DNA from: an uncultured Eubacteriaceae bacterium
GTDB taxonomy: Bacteria > Bacillota > Clostridia > Lachnospirales > CAG-274
Assembly: GCA_947167715.1 (NCBI GenBank)
Contig: CAMVJD010000032.1
Location: forward strand, 1 to 33,619
Reading direction: 5' to 3'
Length of the DNA stretch: 33,619 nucleotides
Shown in pieces: positions 1 through 8,682 of this stretch; the first letter of the stretch is position 1, and every line of letters begins with the position of its first letter. The notes below the pieces were generated by a model. The model did no database searches. It was not told where the DNA came from and was given only the letters and a program-made list of their open reading frames with translations. Position numbers and translations under genes: made by a program.

Positions 1-2
1 TG

Positions 3-40
3 CAAAAAAAATTTGGTGTAGCCTATCGACCACACCAAAT
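3..40 (-). terminator. Rho-independent terminator of the mosaic lipoprotein gene
   Basis: ATTTGGTGT (11-19) pairs perfectly with ACACCAAAT (32-40) around a 12-base loop. On the minus strand the stem runs straight into a run of eight T (complement of the A run at 4-11). It lies about 40 bases past the stop codon of the 978-residue lipoprotein. A second TTGGTG at 59-64 could pair with CACCAA at 33-38 as an alternative fold, but I see no reason to call this regulation. Confidence 0.8.
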
Positions 41-77
41 ATTATAGAACCAATATCTTTGGTGCAGCAGTCTTTTT

Positions 78-3014
78 TTATTTTATGTATTCTATTAATT
101 CGCGGCATCTGTCAAATGTAAAGTCTGTTTCTTCCCACCTTATTTCGGTCATGCCGGATTTGCCGTTTACCACTTCCTCCGGATAATTTGCGGGATCGAA
201 TTTTTTGGTTTTTACATCCACCCATTTCTTTTGTATTTGTTTAAGGGTCTCAAACTCGTCCTCGGGCATAGTTTCCTTAAGATAAGAATATACCTCGTTT
301 AAAAGCATATCCGTATCCCGGTATACCTGATAGCTTTTGCTGCGCCACTCACTCATATCACAGTTTGCTATTTCAGCGCTGTTGCTGTAGGCCTTAAGCA
401 CATTAAGCCTTGTATAAAACTCGGCCTTTTTATTGCGGCGGTCATTGCCGTCAAACTGTATGGGGTCACTTGTTTTTTTGTGATATGTCCATACCTTTAT
501 GCCGTTTACCTCCTTAAGCTCGGCTATAAGATAGCTTTTGTAATATTCATCCGGAGCATATTTCGGGAGCGTTTCAAAACCTATATAATATTTACCGTCA
601 CTCAATTCGTACCTGCTTATTATTTTATGCGTATTTTCAAGCGTCAATCCCCAATCTCCCGATACGGCGATATATATGTACCCGTCATTTTCAAGGGCAA
701 AAAAGCCGGCAAAATCATTCTGCTCAAACTCTTCAAACTTCATGTTTAACTTATTAAGCAGCAAATTTTTAAATTTATCCGCTTTTACCTTATAACACTC
801 ATTATAACCTATGCCCTCTGTTTTTTTTGCAATAACGCGGTCATCGATATTTCCGTCCACAATACGTTCCGCATCCGCAATATCAAAATCGCAAAGCGCC
901 TTATACAAAATGATCGCATCCGATCCATCCGTGCCGGGCATACAGCCGTGAAAAACATCATTAAACTCATGCTCCAGCTTTTTAAAATCCAGATAGTCGG
1001 CCTGTACGGTCTTTGCATTGTTCCATTTTGCCGTCCAAAGGTCTTGTTCGCTTATCATTATGCGGTCCTGTTTTAAGCCCGTGTATTTATAAACATTAAT
1101 ATCTGTAAAGTCCGTTACTTTTGCCAGGGCATCGTAATCGACATCCGCATAAAAATCAAACTGCTTGCCGCGCAGTACGGTGCCGTCCTTTTTGACCGCA
1201 GCTATATTATGATATGTTTGTGCGCTTACAACGGCAACATCGCTCCAGCCCTCTACATCCGCTAAAAATGCGGCATATTCGGGCTGTTCTTCAAAATCGG
1301 TCATATATGGCGTATACAAAATAACCTTTACCTTGCCGTCGCTTGTAAGGGCTGTTATAACATCATCATTTACGGATATGGCGACGATATCTCTCCACGA
1401 TGCAAGCTCTTTACGCTTCTTTTGCATTATTTTTCTGTATTCCTCGTTCAGCTCCTTATCGCCCACAGCCATTTCGACATATTCAAGATCCGTAGCCACG
1501 ACTGTACCGTCCGCCTTAAGGCCGACACTAAAGGAACGGCCGCAGCCTATGGCCTTTATATCCGTCCATTCCTTGACGTCGCCGCATTTTGTGGGAAGGC
1601 TTACCCCTTCCACCTCAAGCTGTTTATTTAACACGGTACCGTCGCTGCAAAGGCCAATTATATGGTCATCGGCTATACTTATAGCCACAATATTCTCCCA
1701 ATTGATATTTTGGGTAGGATTGTAAATTCCATACGCTCCGTAATACTGTATGGCCACGGTGCCGTTTTTACGCAGACCCGCAACATAATCATTTGATGCG
1801 GCCACGGAAACAATGTCCGTCCAGCTTTCTATTGCCGCCTTTACATCCGCCATATTCTCGCCGCTTTTGCGCAGTGTGATAACTACCGTACCGTCCTTTT
1901 TAAGGCCTGCAACAAAATCCCTTGCGGCACAAACGGCGGCAATATTTGTCCACTCGTCCACCTCATAAAATCCGGAATAAATATATTCGGGAAACGGCGT
2001 ATGCACTACCCTGCCTTCATCGGTCAGGCCAAAGCACGCTTGTCCGCCCGAGGCCAGCATACCGCCGTCCAAGGCATACGCTTTATTTTCCTCCGACGGA
2101 ATATTTTCCCTTAAGCCCTCGTAATCCGCGGCCTTATAGCAGTCTGTCTTTTTAATGCTGTCATAATCGACAGGGCCGTCATAATCGGTCATTTCGCCGT
2201 TATTACAGCTGCAAACAAGCATTTTGTCATCGTCAAACACTATCAGCTCGTAAGCCCCGTCATTATCAAGGTCACGCACGCAGTAGCGCGAGCTATTCCT
2301 TTTGCTGTCAAAGGTATTTACGGTATCGATATAATTTTGCACGGTCTGCACCTTTTCGGGTACATTGTAATTACCTATCTGCACCACATTATCCTTATAA
2401 CGCACTGTGGCAGTCTTGGTTGACGGGTGCCAGATGACCTCTGCGCCTACGGCCTCGGCAACTGCCCTTAAAGGGATGTAAATAACGCCGTCTATATACT
2501 GCTGCGGCACCTCAAGCTCTGTTTTTTGATCGTTAACGGTAATATAGTCGGCATAATATTCTATAACTATGGTATATTCCTCGTCCTTTATGGTAACGGT
2601 TTGACTTTCCCTGTTGTTTTCAACCGAAAAGCCCATGCTTTCAAATATACCGTAATCCCAGGGGATAAGCATACGCGCCTTTTGTATAAGGCCCGAAATA
2701 CCGCTGATATTTTTGTTATATTCCGCCGTGTCTCCGTTTTCGGAGGATGCCTGCTCCGTATCGGCACTTTCGCCGCTATTTTCGGTTTCGGGCTCCGACG
2801 GCTCGTTATTAACAGCTTCCTGCGTTGTATTTTCCGTTGCCGCATCCGTGTTGTCGTTTACGGAGGCGTACACCTCTTCAAGCGTAACACGGTTTAACTG
2901 CGATATATCCTTTTCGACACTTTCGACACTTACCGGCTTGTCGGTCTCCGTACTGCCCGCGCAGCCCGAAAGCATAAGCATGACCGCGGCGGCCGCATAT
3001 AATGATCTTTTCAT
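78..3014 (-). CDS. Large mosaic lipoprotein: stalk-like, RCC1-like and LprI-like domains
   Basis: 978 residues. The N-terminus is a lipoprotein signal with lipobox LSGC (Cys18), so the protein should be anchored on the outer face of the membrane. An acidic, Thr/Ser/Glu-rich linker follows (about 20-105). Residues about 125-215 match the copper-amine-oxidase N-terminal-like (stalk) fold, with IPLRAVAEAVGAEVIWH as signature. Residues 245-265 carry a DLDNDG calcium-loop-like motif. Residues about 326-650 hold six RCC1-like units of the form W-[ST]-D/N-I...GL-x-x-DGTV (for example GLKKDGTV and GLKADGTV). The C-terminus (about 890-978) resembles LprI/DUF1311: a helical stretch with KQIQKKWVDVK and a Glu-Trp-Glu-rich end. 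No catalytic residues are evident; a surface binding or scaffold role is inference. The ATG start gives a good signal peptide, but the ribosome site before it is weak. Confidence 0.85.
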   Translation of the reverse strand: MKRSLYAAAAVMLMLSGCAGSTETDKPVSVESVEKDISQLNRVTLEEVYASVNDNTDAATENTTQEAVNNEPSEPETENSGESADTEQASSENGDTAEYNKNISGISGLIQKARMLIPWDYGIFESMGFSVENNRESQTVTIKDEEYTIVIEYYADYITVNDQKTELEVPQQYIDGVIYIPLRAVAEAVGAEVIWHPSTKTATVRYKDNVVQIGNYNVPEKVQTVQNYIDTVNTFDSKRNSSRYCVRDLDNDGAYELIVFDDDKMLVCSCNNGEMTDYDGPVDYDSIKKTDCYKAADYEGLRENIPSEENKAYALDGGMLASGGQACFGLTDEGRVVHTPFPEYIYSGFYEVDEWTNIAAVCAARDFVAGLKKDGTVVITLRKSGENMADVKAAIESWTDIVSVAASNDYVAGLRKNGTVAIQYYGAYGIYNPTQNINWENIVAISIADDHIIGLCSDGTVLNKQLEVEGVSLPTKCGDVKEWTDIKAIGCGRSFSVGLKADGTVVATDLEYVEMAVGDKELNEEYRKIMQKKRKELASWRDIVAISVNDDVITALTSDGKVKVILYTPYMTDFEEQPEYAAFLADVEGWSDVAVVSAQTYHNIAAVKKDGTVLRGKQFDFYADVDYDALAKVTDFTDINVYKYTGLKQDRIMISEQDLWTAKWNNAKTVQADYLDFKKLEHEFNDVFHGCMPGTDGSDAIILYKALCDFDIADAERIVDGNIDDRVIAKKTEGIGYNECYKVKADKFKNLLLNKLNMKFEEFEQNDFAGFFALENDGYIYIAVSGDWGLTLENTHKIISRYELSDGKYYIGFETLPKYAPDEYYKSYLIAELKEVNGIKVWTYHKKTSDPIQFDGNDRRNKKAEFYTRLNVLKAYSNSAEIANCDMSEWRSKSYQVYRDTDMLLNEVYSYLKETMPEDEFETLKQIQKKWVDVKTKKFDPANYPEEVVNGKSGMTEIRWEETDFTFDRCRELIEYIK

Positions 3015-3204
3015 TTTTGTTTACCCAACCCCATTTTTTTTAGTCTTTAAACTTAACATTATTCTATCATACCTTTAATTAAATTATAATTATCATAGAA
3101 ACCTAATTTACAGAAAATTTTTCAAACTGCCGGGATATTTGACGCTTACTATATTAATTCTGCTGTGCCGTACATAATATAATTTTTATATGTTACTACT
3201 GCTG

Positions 3205-3232
3205 TTTACAAGGTAAAGCAACATCTTGTAAA
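3205..3232 (-). terminator. Weak hairpin after the dockerin gene
   Basis: TTTACAAG (3205-3212) and CTTGTAAA (3225-3232) form an 8-base-pair hairpin just past the stop codon of the dockerin gene (3239). There is no clear T run after it on the minus strand, so termination there is uncertain. The rest of the 3015-3238 gap is AT-rich, probably holds the promoter of the lipoprotein gene, and shows no ORF. Confidence 0.3.
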
Positions 3233-3238
3233 TACACA

Positions 3239-4201
3239 TTAATTGTTAGCTTCAACCTGCATATAATATGTTGGTAAAAGAACTTTTTGCAGTATACAAG
3301 CCGAATCATTTGCTGTCAATTGATCGTCACAATCAACATCAATAAAACTAAAGAAATCCTTCTTTTGTTCTTCTGATGGCATAATGTATGACGAATTTAA
3401 TACTTTCTGTAAAACAACAGCCGAATCGCTCGCCGTAAGGATGCCGTCAAAATCCGCATCCCCATAAATATTTTCTTTATATTCCGATAAACTTGCATAC
3501 TTTATATTGTTTTTCCTTGCGTATTCCTCGGCCTTGGAATTTTCCACACAGTATATCGTTATATCTCCGCAATTCACAAAAGCGCCGTCCTCTATAACTG
3601 TTTCGGTACCCTCAACAATTACCGTGTCAAGCTTTGGACAGTTTACAAAGGCACCGGTACAAATTGTACTGCAATTTGATGTGTATTCCCAATACAGACC
3701 GGTTTTCTCATAATATTCAAGTCCTTTAAAAACTTGAGTGTCCTTATATTGAGTTTGTCCAAGCCTCACTTTTTTAAGAGATGTACAGTTTTCAAAGCAT
3801 TTTTCTTCAATAGTAACAGGCCTGTCAGCAAAATCCACATAACTTAACTTATTACAGTCTTTAAAATAGCACTTATCAAATCTAACAGGAACAGAATGTG
3901 GCTCGTCATACTGCTGTGTATCTGTACGTTCCCTAAAATACGTCATATTGCGGTCTACGCTTTCGTTATCGGAAAACCATAAATTTTTGGTTTCGTAATC
4001 CACCGCATAATTTCCGCCGCCGCCAAGTAACTTACGAATAACCTGACCAAAAGTTGCTTCCGCATCGGTCTCATAACACAATTTTAAGCTTGTGCTGCCA
4101 TTGCCGTAGGTACTATATCCACTGTACTGTTTCGCAAATACGGGTTGCGAAAATGCGAATAACAATGTTAATAACGCAAGCGCATTGATTTTAACTTTCA
4201 T
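3239..4201 (-). CDS. Secreted BspA-like leucine-rich-repeat protein with C-terminal dockerin
   Basis: 320 residues. The first ~23 residues form a classical signal peptide (hydrophobic stretch ending in VFA-K). The middle has BspA/LRR_5-type repeats, with units such as CFENCTSLKKV and AFVNCPKLDTV. From residue 246 there is a type I-like dockerin with two calcium loops, DADFDGILTASD and DVDCDDQLTAND, each followed by a helix ending LQKVL. Dockerins bind cohesin modules, so this protein is likely attached to a cohesin-bearing scaffold on the cell surface or in a secreted complex. There is no glycosidase domain, so the LRR region is probably a binding module. The start is supported by GGGAGGTG seven bases upstream. 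It lies 39 bases after the zinc-ribbon ORF and may be read with it and the flotillin gene. Confidence 0.85.
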   Translation of the reverse strand: MKVKINALALLTLLFAFSQPVFAKQYSGYSTYGNGSTSLKLCYETDAEATFGQVIRKLLGGGGNYAVDYETKNLWFSDNESVDRNMTYFRERTDTQQYDEPHSVPVRFDKCYFKDCNKLSYVDFADRPVTIEEKCFENCTSLKKVRLGQTQYKDTQVFKGLEYYEKTGLYWEYTSNCSTICTGAFVNCPKLDTVIVEGTETVIEDGAFVNCGDITIYCVENSKAEEYARKNNIKYASLSEYKENIYGDADFDGILTASDSAVVLQKVLNSSYIMPSEEQKKDFFSFIDVDCDDQLTANDSACILQKVLLPTYYMQVEANN

Positions 4202-4240
4202 TATCTACACCTCCCATAACACTTACAATAGTATCGCGGC

Positions 4241-4333
4241 TCACCAAAGGTAAGCCCATTCTGTTTTTGTTCCGCATTGATTGCAAAAACGTGCGCCGTC
4301 GCGTAATTCTTTCCCGCAATTTTTACATTTCAT
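4241..4333 (-). CDS. 30-residue zinc-ribbon microprotein
   Basis: A short ORF of 30 residues with four cysteines as two CxxC pairs (Cys3, Cys6, Cys17, Cys20), the spacing of the small zinc-ribbon domains usually seen at the N-terminus of larger bacterial membrane or regulatory proteins. A strong ribosome site (AAGGAGAGGG) lies a few bases upstream of the ATG, which argues for real translation. It starts 26 bases after the flotillin stop and ends 39 bases before the dockerin gene. Ending just after the ribbon (TEWAYLW) is unusual. It may be a true microprotein or the remnant of a longer protein; the sequence past the stop gives no continued reading frame. Confidence 0.6.
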   Translation of the reverse strand: MKCKNCGKELRDGARFCNQCGTKTEWAYLW

Positions 4334-4359
4334 ATTCCCTCTCCTTAATTTTTAAAAAA

Positions 4360-5811
4360 TTATTTTTCAGGCTCTTCCTGTGTTACGGCAGCCTCATCGC
4401 TTTTGTCGTCCTTAAGCTTATTAGCCGCGTTTGCGCCAAGAAAGCCCGCAATAACGCTTGAAAGGTCAACGCCTGTAGATTCTCTTACGCCGTCTGTCAC
4501 CTTTGTAACGGTATTTATTATATCGCCCGTCAGCTTTGACGAACCGCTTTCGCCGTACATGGTTATCTTTTCTACCTTGCTTAACGGCTCGGCAGCATTT
4601 TTTACTACCTCGGGCAAAATATTAAAGTACATTTCCAAAATAGCGGCCTCGCCCATTTTTTTCATAGCCTCGGCCTTTTTGTCGATACCCTCGGCCTCTG
4701 CAACGGCCTTTTGCTTTATAACGGCCGCCTCGGCCTCACCCTTTATACGGATAGCCTCGGCCTCTGCCTCTGCTTTTGCACGCATAGCCGCAGCCTCGGC
4801 GGCAGCCTTTGCCTTTAACGCCTCGGCCTCTTTTTCCATTTCGTACTTTTTGGCCTCTGCATCCTGCTGGCGCTTATAAAGCTCGGCATCGGCTTTTTTC
4901 TTTATCTCGGCATTAAGTGCCTGCTCCTTTACCTCGGCCTCCTTTGTCATAAGGGAAACTTCCATTTCACGCCTTGCTATATCCGCATTGGAGCGCGTAA
5001 TTTCAATAGTCTTACGCTGTTCCTCCTGCTGGATAGTATAGGCTGCATCGGCCTCGGCCTGCTTGACATCGGCGTCCTTTTTAAGCTCGGACTGCTTGAT
5101 AGCCAGCTCGTTCTGGCGCTGTGCGATATCGGTCTGTGTGTCTATGCGTGTCTGCTCCGCCTCTCTTTGCGCATTTGCCTTTGCTATTGCGATATCTCGC
5201 TCACTTTCGGCGCGCGCTATTTCGGCAGTCTTTTTAATTTTAACAACATTGTCGATACCAAGGTTTTCAATAACGCCGTTGCGGTCCACAAAGTTCTGAA
5301 CATTAAAGTTTACGACCTCAAGACCCATTTTTCTTAAATCGGGGCGTGCCGACTCGGCTACCTTTTGGTTAAAGGCCTCACGGTTTTGCACCATATCAAC
5401 AAGCGGCATACCGCCCACTATTTCACGCAGAGAGCCCTCCAAAACCTCTTTTGCGACCGACGCTATATAATCCGTCTGCGAATTAAGGAAGTTTTGCGAT
5501 GCAAGGGATATCATATCCGGCTCGGTGCTTATTTTAACATTGGCGACCGCATCCACCGAAATATTGATATAATCGGCTGTCGGCACCTCGGTAGACGTCT
5601 GCACCTGTATGGACACAAGTTTTAAATTAAGCAGGTCCTTGCGCTCAAAAAACGGCACCTTCCAGCCTGCGCGGCCGATAAGCACACGCGGGGTTTTGCG
5701 TATACCAGATATAATAAGCGCCTTATCTGGCGGTGACTGTACATAACCAAGTATCAGCAGTATAACGAAAACCGCAGCTGCAATAGCTCCCGCAATTATT
5801 TTAATTATCAT
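4360..5811 (-). CDS. floA/floT-like: Flotillin family (SPFH domain) membrane scaffold protein
   Basis: 483 residues. An N-terminal hydrophobic segment (about 3-24) is followed by an SPFH/band 7 domain (about 25-190). A long alternating Glu/Ala/Lys coiled coil (about 190-390) contains EAEA-type repeats, and a flotillin C-terminal domain includes GGMPL-type and YFNILPEV segments. Length and order match Bacillus YuaG (FloT). Flotillins organise ordered membrane patches and help assemble membrane complexes. The start has a strong AAAGGAGGA site, and a sigma-A promoter lies just upstream. The usual Bacillus partner NfeD is not adjacent; a zinc-ribbon microprotein follows instead. Confidence 0.93.
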   Translation of the reverse strand: MIIKIIAGAIAAAVFVILLILGYVQSPPDKALIISGIRKTPRVLIGRAGWKVPFFERKDLLNLKLVSIQVQTSTEVPTADYINISVDAVANVKISTEPDMISLASQNFLNSQTDYIASVAKEVLEGSLREIVGGMPLVDMVQNREAFNQKVAESARPDLRKMGLEVVNFNVQNFVDRNGVIENLGIDNVVKIKKTAEIARAESERDIAIAKANAQREAEQTRIDTQTDIAQRQNELAIKQSELKKDADVKQAEADAAYTIQQEEQRKTIEITRSNADIARREMEVSLMTKEAEVKEQALNAEIKKKADAELYKRQQDAEAKKYEMEKEAEALKAKAAAEAAAMRAKAEAEAEAIRIKGEAEAAVIKQKAVAEAEGIDKKAEAMKKMGEAAILEMYFNILPEVVKNAAEPLSKVEKITMYGESGSSKLTGDIINTVTKVTDGVRESTGVDLSSVIAGFLGANAANKLKDDKSDEAAVTQEEPEK

Positions 5812-5848
5812 AAAAAATCCTCCTTTTTATAAATGGCTTAACAGTTTA

Positions 5849-5877
5849 AGTATATAACAAAACCCGTAAAGAGTCAA
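5849..5877 (-). promoter_or_regulatory. Sigma-A promoter of the flotillin gene
   Basis: Read on the minus strand: -35 TTGACT (5872-5877), a 17-base spacer, and -10 TATACT (5849-5854). It lies about 38 bases upstream of the flotillin start and downstream of the previous gene's terminator, so flotillin starts its own transcript. Confidence 0.75.
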
Positions 5878-5911
5878 TGTTTTCAATTTTTAAATGAGGT
5901 AAAAAAACGAA

Positions 5912-5943
5912 AAAAAACGCCGCATTTTTACGCGGCGTTTTTT
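5912..5943 (-). terminator. Terminator of the solute-binding protein gene
   Basis: A 12-base arm (A run plus CGCCGC, 5912-5923) pairs with GCGGCG plus a T run (5932-5943) around an 8-base loop. With T runs on both strands it can work in either direction. It sits right after the solute-binding protein stop codon (5950) and before the flotillin promoter. Confidence 0.88.
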
Positions 5944-5949
5944 AACTGT

Positions 5950-7395
5950 TTATTTTGAAAGGTCTGCAAGCACAGCCTCAACATACTGGCCCGAGTCACT
6001 TACATATTTTTGCATAGCCTCATCGGGAGTTCTGTTGCCGTGGATAACATCTGCCAATACCCTGTTTTTAATTTCATTGATCTTTGCCTGATTTTCGGCA
6101 AGTACCTTTGATGCGGGAGGTACGGGAGCAATTGAGTACGCCTGACGGTATACATTAAGCGAGTCGCTTACTCTGCTTTCAAGGGGCATGGGATCCGCCC
6201 AGCTTGTAATTGAATATTCCGGAGCATAAAATGCCTTTTCAACATTTTTTGTGGGGTCTGCCTGCTGCGGCATAGCCGTTATGGTGCCGTCCTCGTTTGT
6301 TGTATAGTGTACTCCCTCAACGCCGTAGGTAAACAGCTTTTGACCCTCGCCGCCGTCGTGCGAGAACATTATAAGATGTTCAAAAACGCCCTCGGGGTTT
6401 TCGCACTTTGCATTGATCACCATTGCAAGCGGGCTGCGGCCTGTATAACCGCCCGTTGCCTTTACCTCTTCAATAGCCGGCATAGCAGCAAGCTTGCAGC
6501 CGGGTGCGCTGTCCTCAAGCTTTGCGCCCCAGGAGCCTGCCCAGTAGTTAAATGCGCCTACAAGGTTATTTTTAAACTTTTCGCGGCAGGACTTTGTATC
6601 GTTTGTGATGACCTCCTGGTCGATAAGGCCTGCGGCGTAAGCATCACGGAAACGCTGCATAGCAGCCTTCATGCTCTCCTCGGAGAAGCCATCCACCCAA
6701 ACGCCGTCCGCATTTTTATAAAAATCGGGGTTTGCATCCTGATAAAACTCTCTCATAAAAATATCATAGGGAGAGTCGTTATTAAGCACGCCCGCAGCGG
6801 TAAGGGGGATAATATCATCGCCTCTTTCCTTGAAAGCTGTAAGCATAGCAAGAAATTCCTCGTAGTTTGAGGGCATATCCAGGCCTGCCTCGTCAAGCCA
6901 ATCCTGTCTTACATATGTAACCGTACCGTTGCCTGCAACAGTAGGGAAGCCGTAAAGCTTGCCGTCTATCATAAGATTTTCTACATATGACTGGTCAACT
7001 GCATTTTTTGCGGGAGAGGTAGTCTTTTCCCATGCCTTTGTCATATCCCAAAGGTTTTTCTCTGCCGCATTCTGGGGATAGTATGCTGCACCCATTTCAA
7101 TAACGTCCGATGGCTTGCCCGAAGCAAAATCAATAGTTACCTTTTCGTAATACTTGTCGTGGTCGGGCTTGTCCAGCGTAAGCTCTATACCGGTCATTTC
7201 CTTATACTTGTCAAGTACATCCTGCATACCGTTGTCAAATGTCATGCAGCTGTCAAATGTCATTGATATCGATTCGGGCTTGTTGTCCTCTACAACAACC
7301 TCTTCCTCGCTGTTTTTTCCGCAGGCAGTCATACCTGCGCCCATTATAACGGCTAGACCCAATGCTGTAAGCTTAAGCAATAAATTCTTTTTCAT
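5950..7395 (-). CDS. Family 1 extracellular solute-binding lipoprotein (ABC import)
   Basis: 481 residues. The lipoprotein signal ends at GMTAC (Cys25), placing the protein on the outer membrane face. The rest is typical of family 1 (sugar or oligosaccharide) binding proteins: ...FASGKPSDVIEMG..., a KLYGFPTVAGNGTV segment, and a late proline-rich end with C-terminal helices. This family captures solutes for a pair of permeases. No permease or ATPase gene for it is adjacent, and it is bounded by its own promoter region and terminator, so it appears to be a solo gene that works with components encoded elsewhere. The ligand cannot be read from sequence. Start: AAAGGA lies upstream of the ATG. 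Confidence 0.88.
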   Translation of the reverse strand: MKKNLLLKLTALGLAVIMGAGMTACGKNSEEEVVVEDNKPESISMTFDSCMTFDNGMQDVLDKYKEMTGIELTLDKPDHDKYYEKVTIDFASGKPSDVIEMGAAYYPQNAAEKNLWDMTKAWEKTTSPAKNAVDQSYVENLMIDGKLYGFPTVAGNGTVTYVRQDWLDEAGLDMPSNYEEFLAMLTAFKERGDDIIPLTAAGVLNNDSPYDIFMREFYQDANPDFYKNADGVWVDGFSEESMKAAMQRFRDAYAAGLIDQEVITNDTKSCREKFKNNLVGAFNYWAGSWGAKLEDSAPGCKLAAMPAIEEVKATGGYTGRSPLAMVINAKCENPEGVFEHLIMFSHDGGEGQKLFTYGVEGVHYTTNEDGTITAMPQQADPTKNVEKAFYAPEYSITSWADPMPLESRVSDSLNVYRQAYSIAPVPPASKVLAENQAKINEIKNRVLADVIHGNRTPDEAMQKYVSDSGQYVEAVLADLSK

Positions 7396-7441
7396 CTTTT
7401 TTTCCTTTCTCTTTCTCTTTATTTATATTTTCTTTTTAAAA

Positions 7442-7471
7442 AATATATTAACAAATTGTAAACTTTCACAA
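7442..7471 (-). promoter_or_regulatory. Possible promoter of the solute-binding protein gene
   Basis: On the minus strand TTGTGA (7466-7471), an 18-base spacer and TATATT (7442-7447). The surroundings are very AT-rich, so this is one of several possible matches. Confidence 0.35.
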
Positions 7472-7488
7472 TTCAACATTTTAACATT

Positions 7489-7531
7489 AAAACAGCCGAA
7501 ATTCAAGTAACTAAATACCTAAAATTTCGGC
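7489..7531 (-). terminator. Terminator of the trk-yfhO-pot run
   Basis: GCCGAAATT (7495-7503) pairs with AATTTCGGC (7523-7531). On the minus strand the stem is followed by TGTTTT. It lies about 43 bases past the potD stop, where the seven-gene transcript should end. Confidence 0.7.
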
Positions 7532-7573
7532 CCTTTAAAAATTATATTTGTTAAATTTTTATGAATATATGTC

Positions 7574-8680
7574 TTAATTTGTTGCCTTTACCTTTATCCA
7601 AAGCTCGGAGAGCTTCTTTTTAAGCACCTCGTTATCGTGGAATATCTCGTCCTTTTCATAGCCCTCGCGTGGGATATAGGCTGCATTGCCGTAAAACTCG
7701 CCGTCCTCGCCGCTAAGCTCGTCAAGCACCTCTTTGTTTGATGAGCTGTAGCCTACCGTAATGCTGTTGTCATAGGAAGCATCGTGGGTAAGGATATAAT
7801 TCATAAATTCGTGCGCAAGCTTGGGATTTTCCGCATTTTTGGGAATAACCATAGCATCCGACCAGATATTTGTGCCCTCGTTAGGCATAATAAAGTCCAT
7901 ATTTTCGTTTTCGTTAAGGATGTAAGCCGCATCGCCGCTGTAAACCACCGCAATATCCTTGTTTTCGTTTACCATGGCATCAATTACCTCGTCGGTAACA
8001 TAGGCGGGCTCCATAGTGTCGTTTACGGACTTGAGCCAGTCAAAGGCCTCGTTTATCTCGTCCTCGTTTTCGGTATTCATGGAATAGCCAAGTGCCTTGA
8101 ACGCTACCATAAACGCATCTCTCTCCGAGTCGTAAATATAAATATTACCCTTGTACTTCTCGTCGCGCAGTATCTCATAGCCCTTTTTTTCTATTTCGGC
8201 GCGGTCAACATTGTTTTTATTGAAAACAAGACCTACGCTGCCCCAGAAATAAGGCACGGAATAGGTGCTGTCGGGGTCGTATTCGCGGTTTTTAAGGCTG
8301 TCGCAAAGGTTTTCCATATTGGGGATAAGGCTTTTGTCGATAGGCTGAAGCATATCCTCGGAAATAAGGCGCTCTATCATATAATCGGAGGGTACTATAA
8401 CATCATAGGACTCGCCCGCCAAAAGCTTTGTGTACATCATTTCGTTTGAATCGAAGTAGTCGGATATTACCTTTACGCCGTACTCCTTTTCAAAATTGGG
8501 GATCGTTTCCTCGCCGATATACTCGCCCCAGTTAAAAAGCTTAAGGGTATCGGAGCCGTATTTTTCAACAGCGCTCTGTCCGCCGTCCGCAGGCTGTGCG
8601 GGGCTGCCTGCATTTTCACCGCAGCCGCACATTCCAAGCGTCATAGCCGCAGCAAGAACAAGTGATAAAATTTTTTTCAT
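7574..8680 (-). CDS. potD: Spermidine/putrescine-binding lipoprotein PotD
   Basis: 368 residues. It has a lipoprotein-type signal peptide with cysteines at 18 and 20; the latter in MCGC is the likelier lipidation site. The opening of the mature protein, LKLFNWGEYIGEETIPNFEK, is the hallmark of PotD/PotF polyamine-binding proteins, as are YDVIVPSDYMIERL, VPYFWGSVGLVFN and the aspartate-rich ligand pocket. It captures extracellular polyamines and delivers them to PotB-PotC. It is last in the operon, 2 bases after potC, and a terminator follows. Spermidine versus putrescine preference cannot be decided by eye. Confidence 0.93.
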   Translation of the reverse strand: MKKILSLVLAAAMTLGMCGCGENAGSPAQPADGGQSAVEKYGSDTLKLFNWGEYIGEETIPNFEKEYGVKVISDYFDSNEMMYTKLLAGESYDVIVPSDYMIERLISEDMLQPIDKSLIPNMENLCDSLKNREYDPDSTYSVPYFWGSVGLVFNKNNVDRAEIEKKGYEILRDEKYKGNIYIYDSERDAFMVAFKALGYSMNTENEDEINEAFDWLKSVNDTMEPAYVTDEVIDAMVNENKDIAVVYSGDAAYILNENENMDFIMPNEGTNIWSDAMVIPKNAENPKLAHEFMNYILTHDASYDNSITVGYSSSNKEVLDELSGEDGEFYGNAAYIPREGYEKDEIFHDNEVLKKKLSELWIKVKATN

Positions 8681-8682
8681 AG

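Noticed and set aside
7784..8449. 221-codon plus-strand frame opposite potD
   Set aside because: Antisense shadow of an unmistakable PotD.
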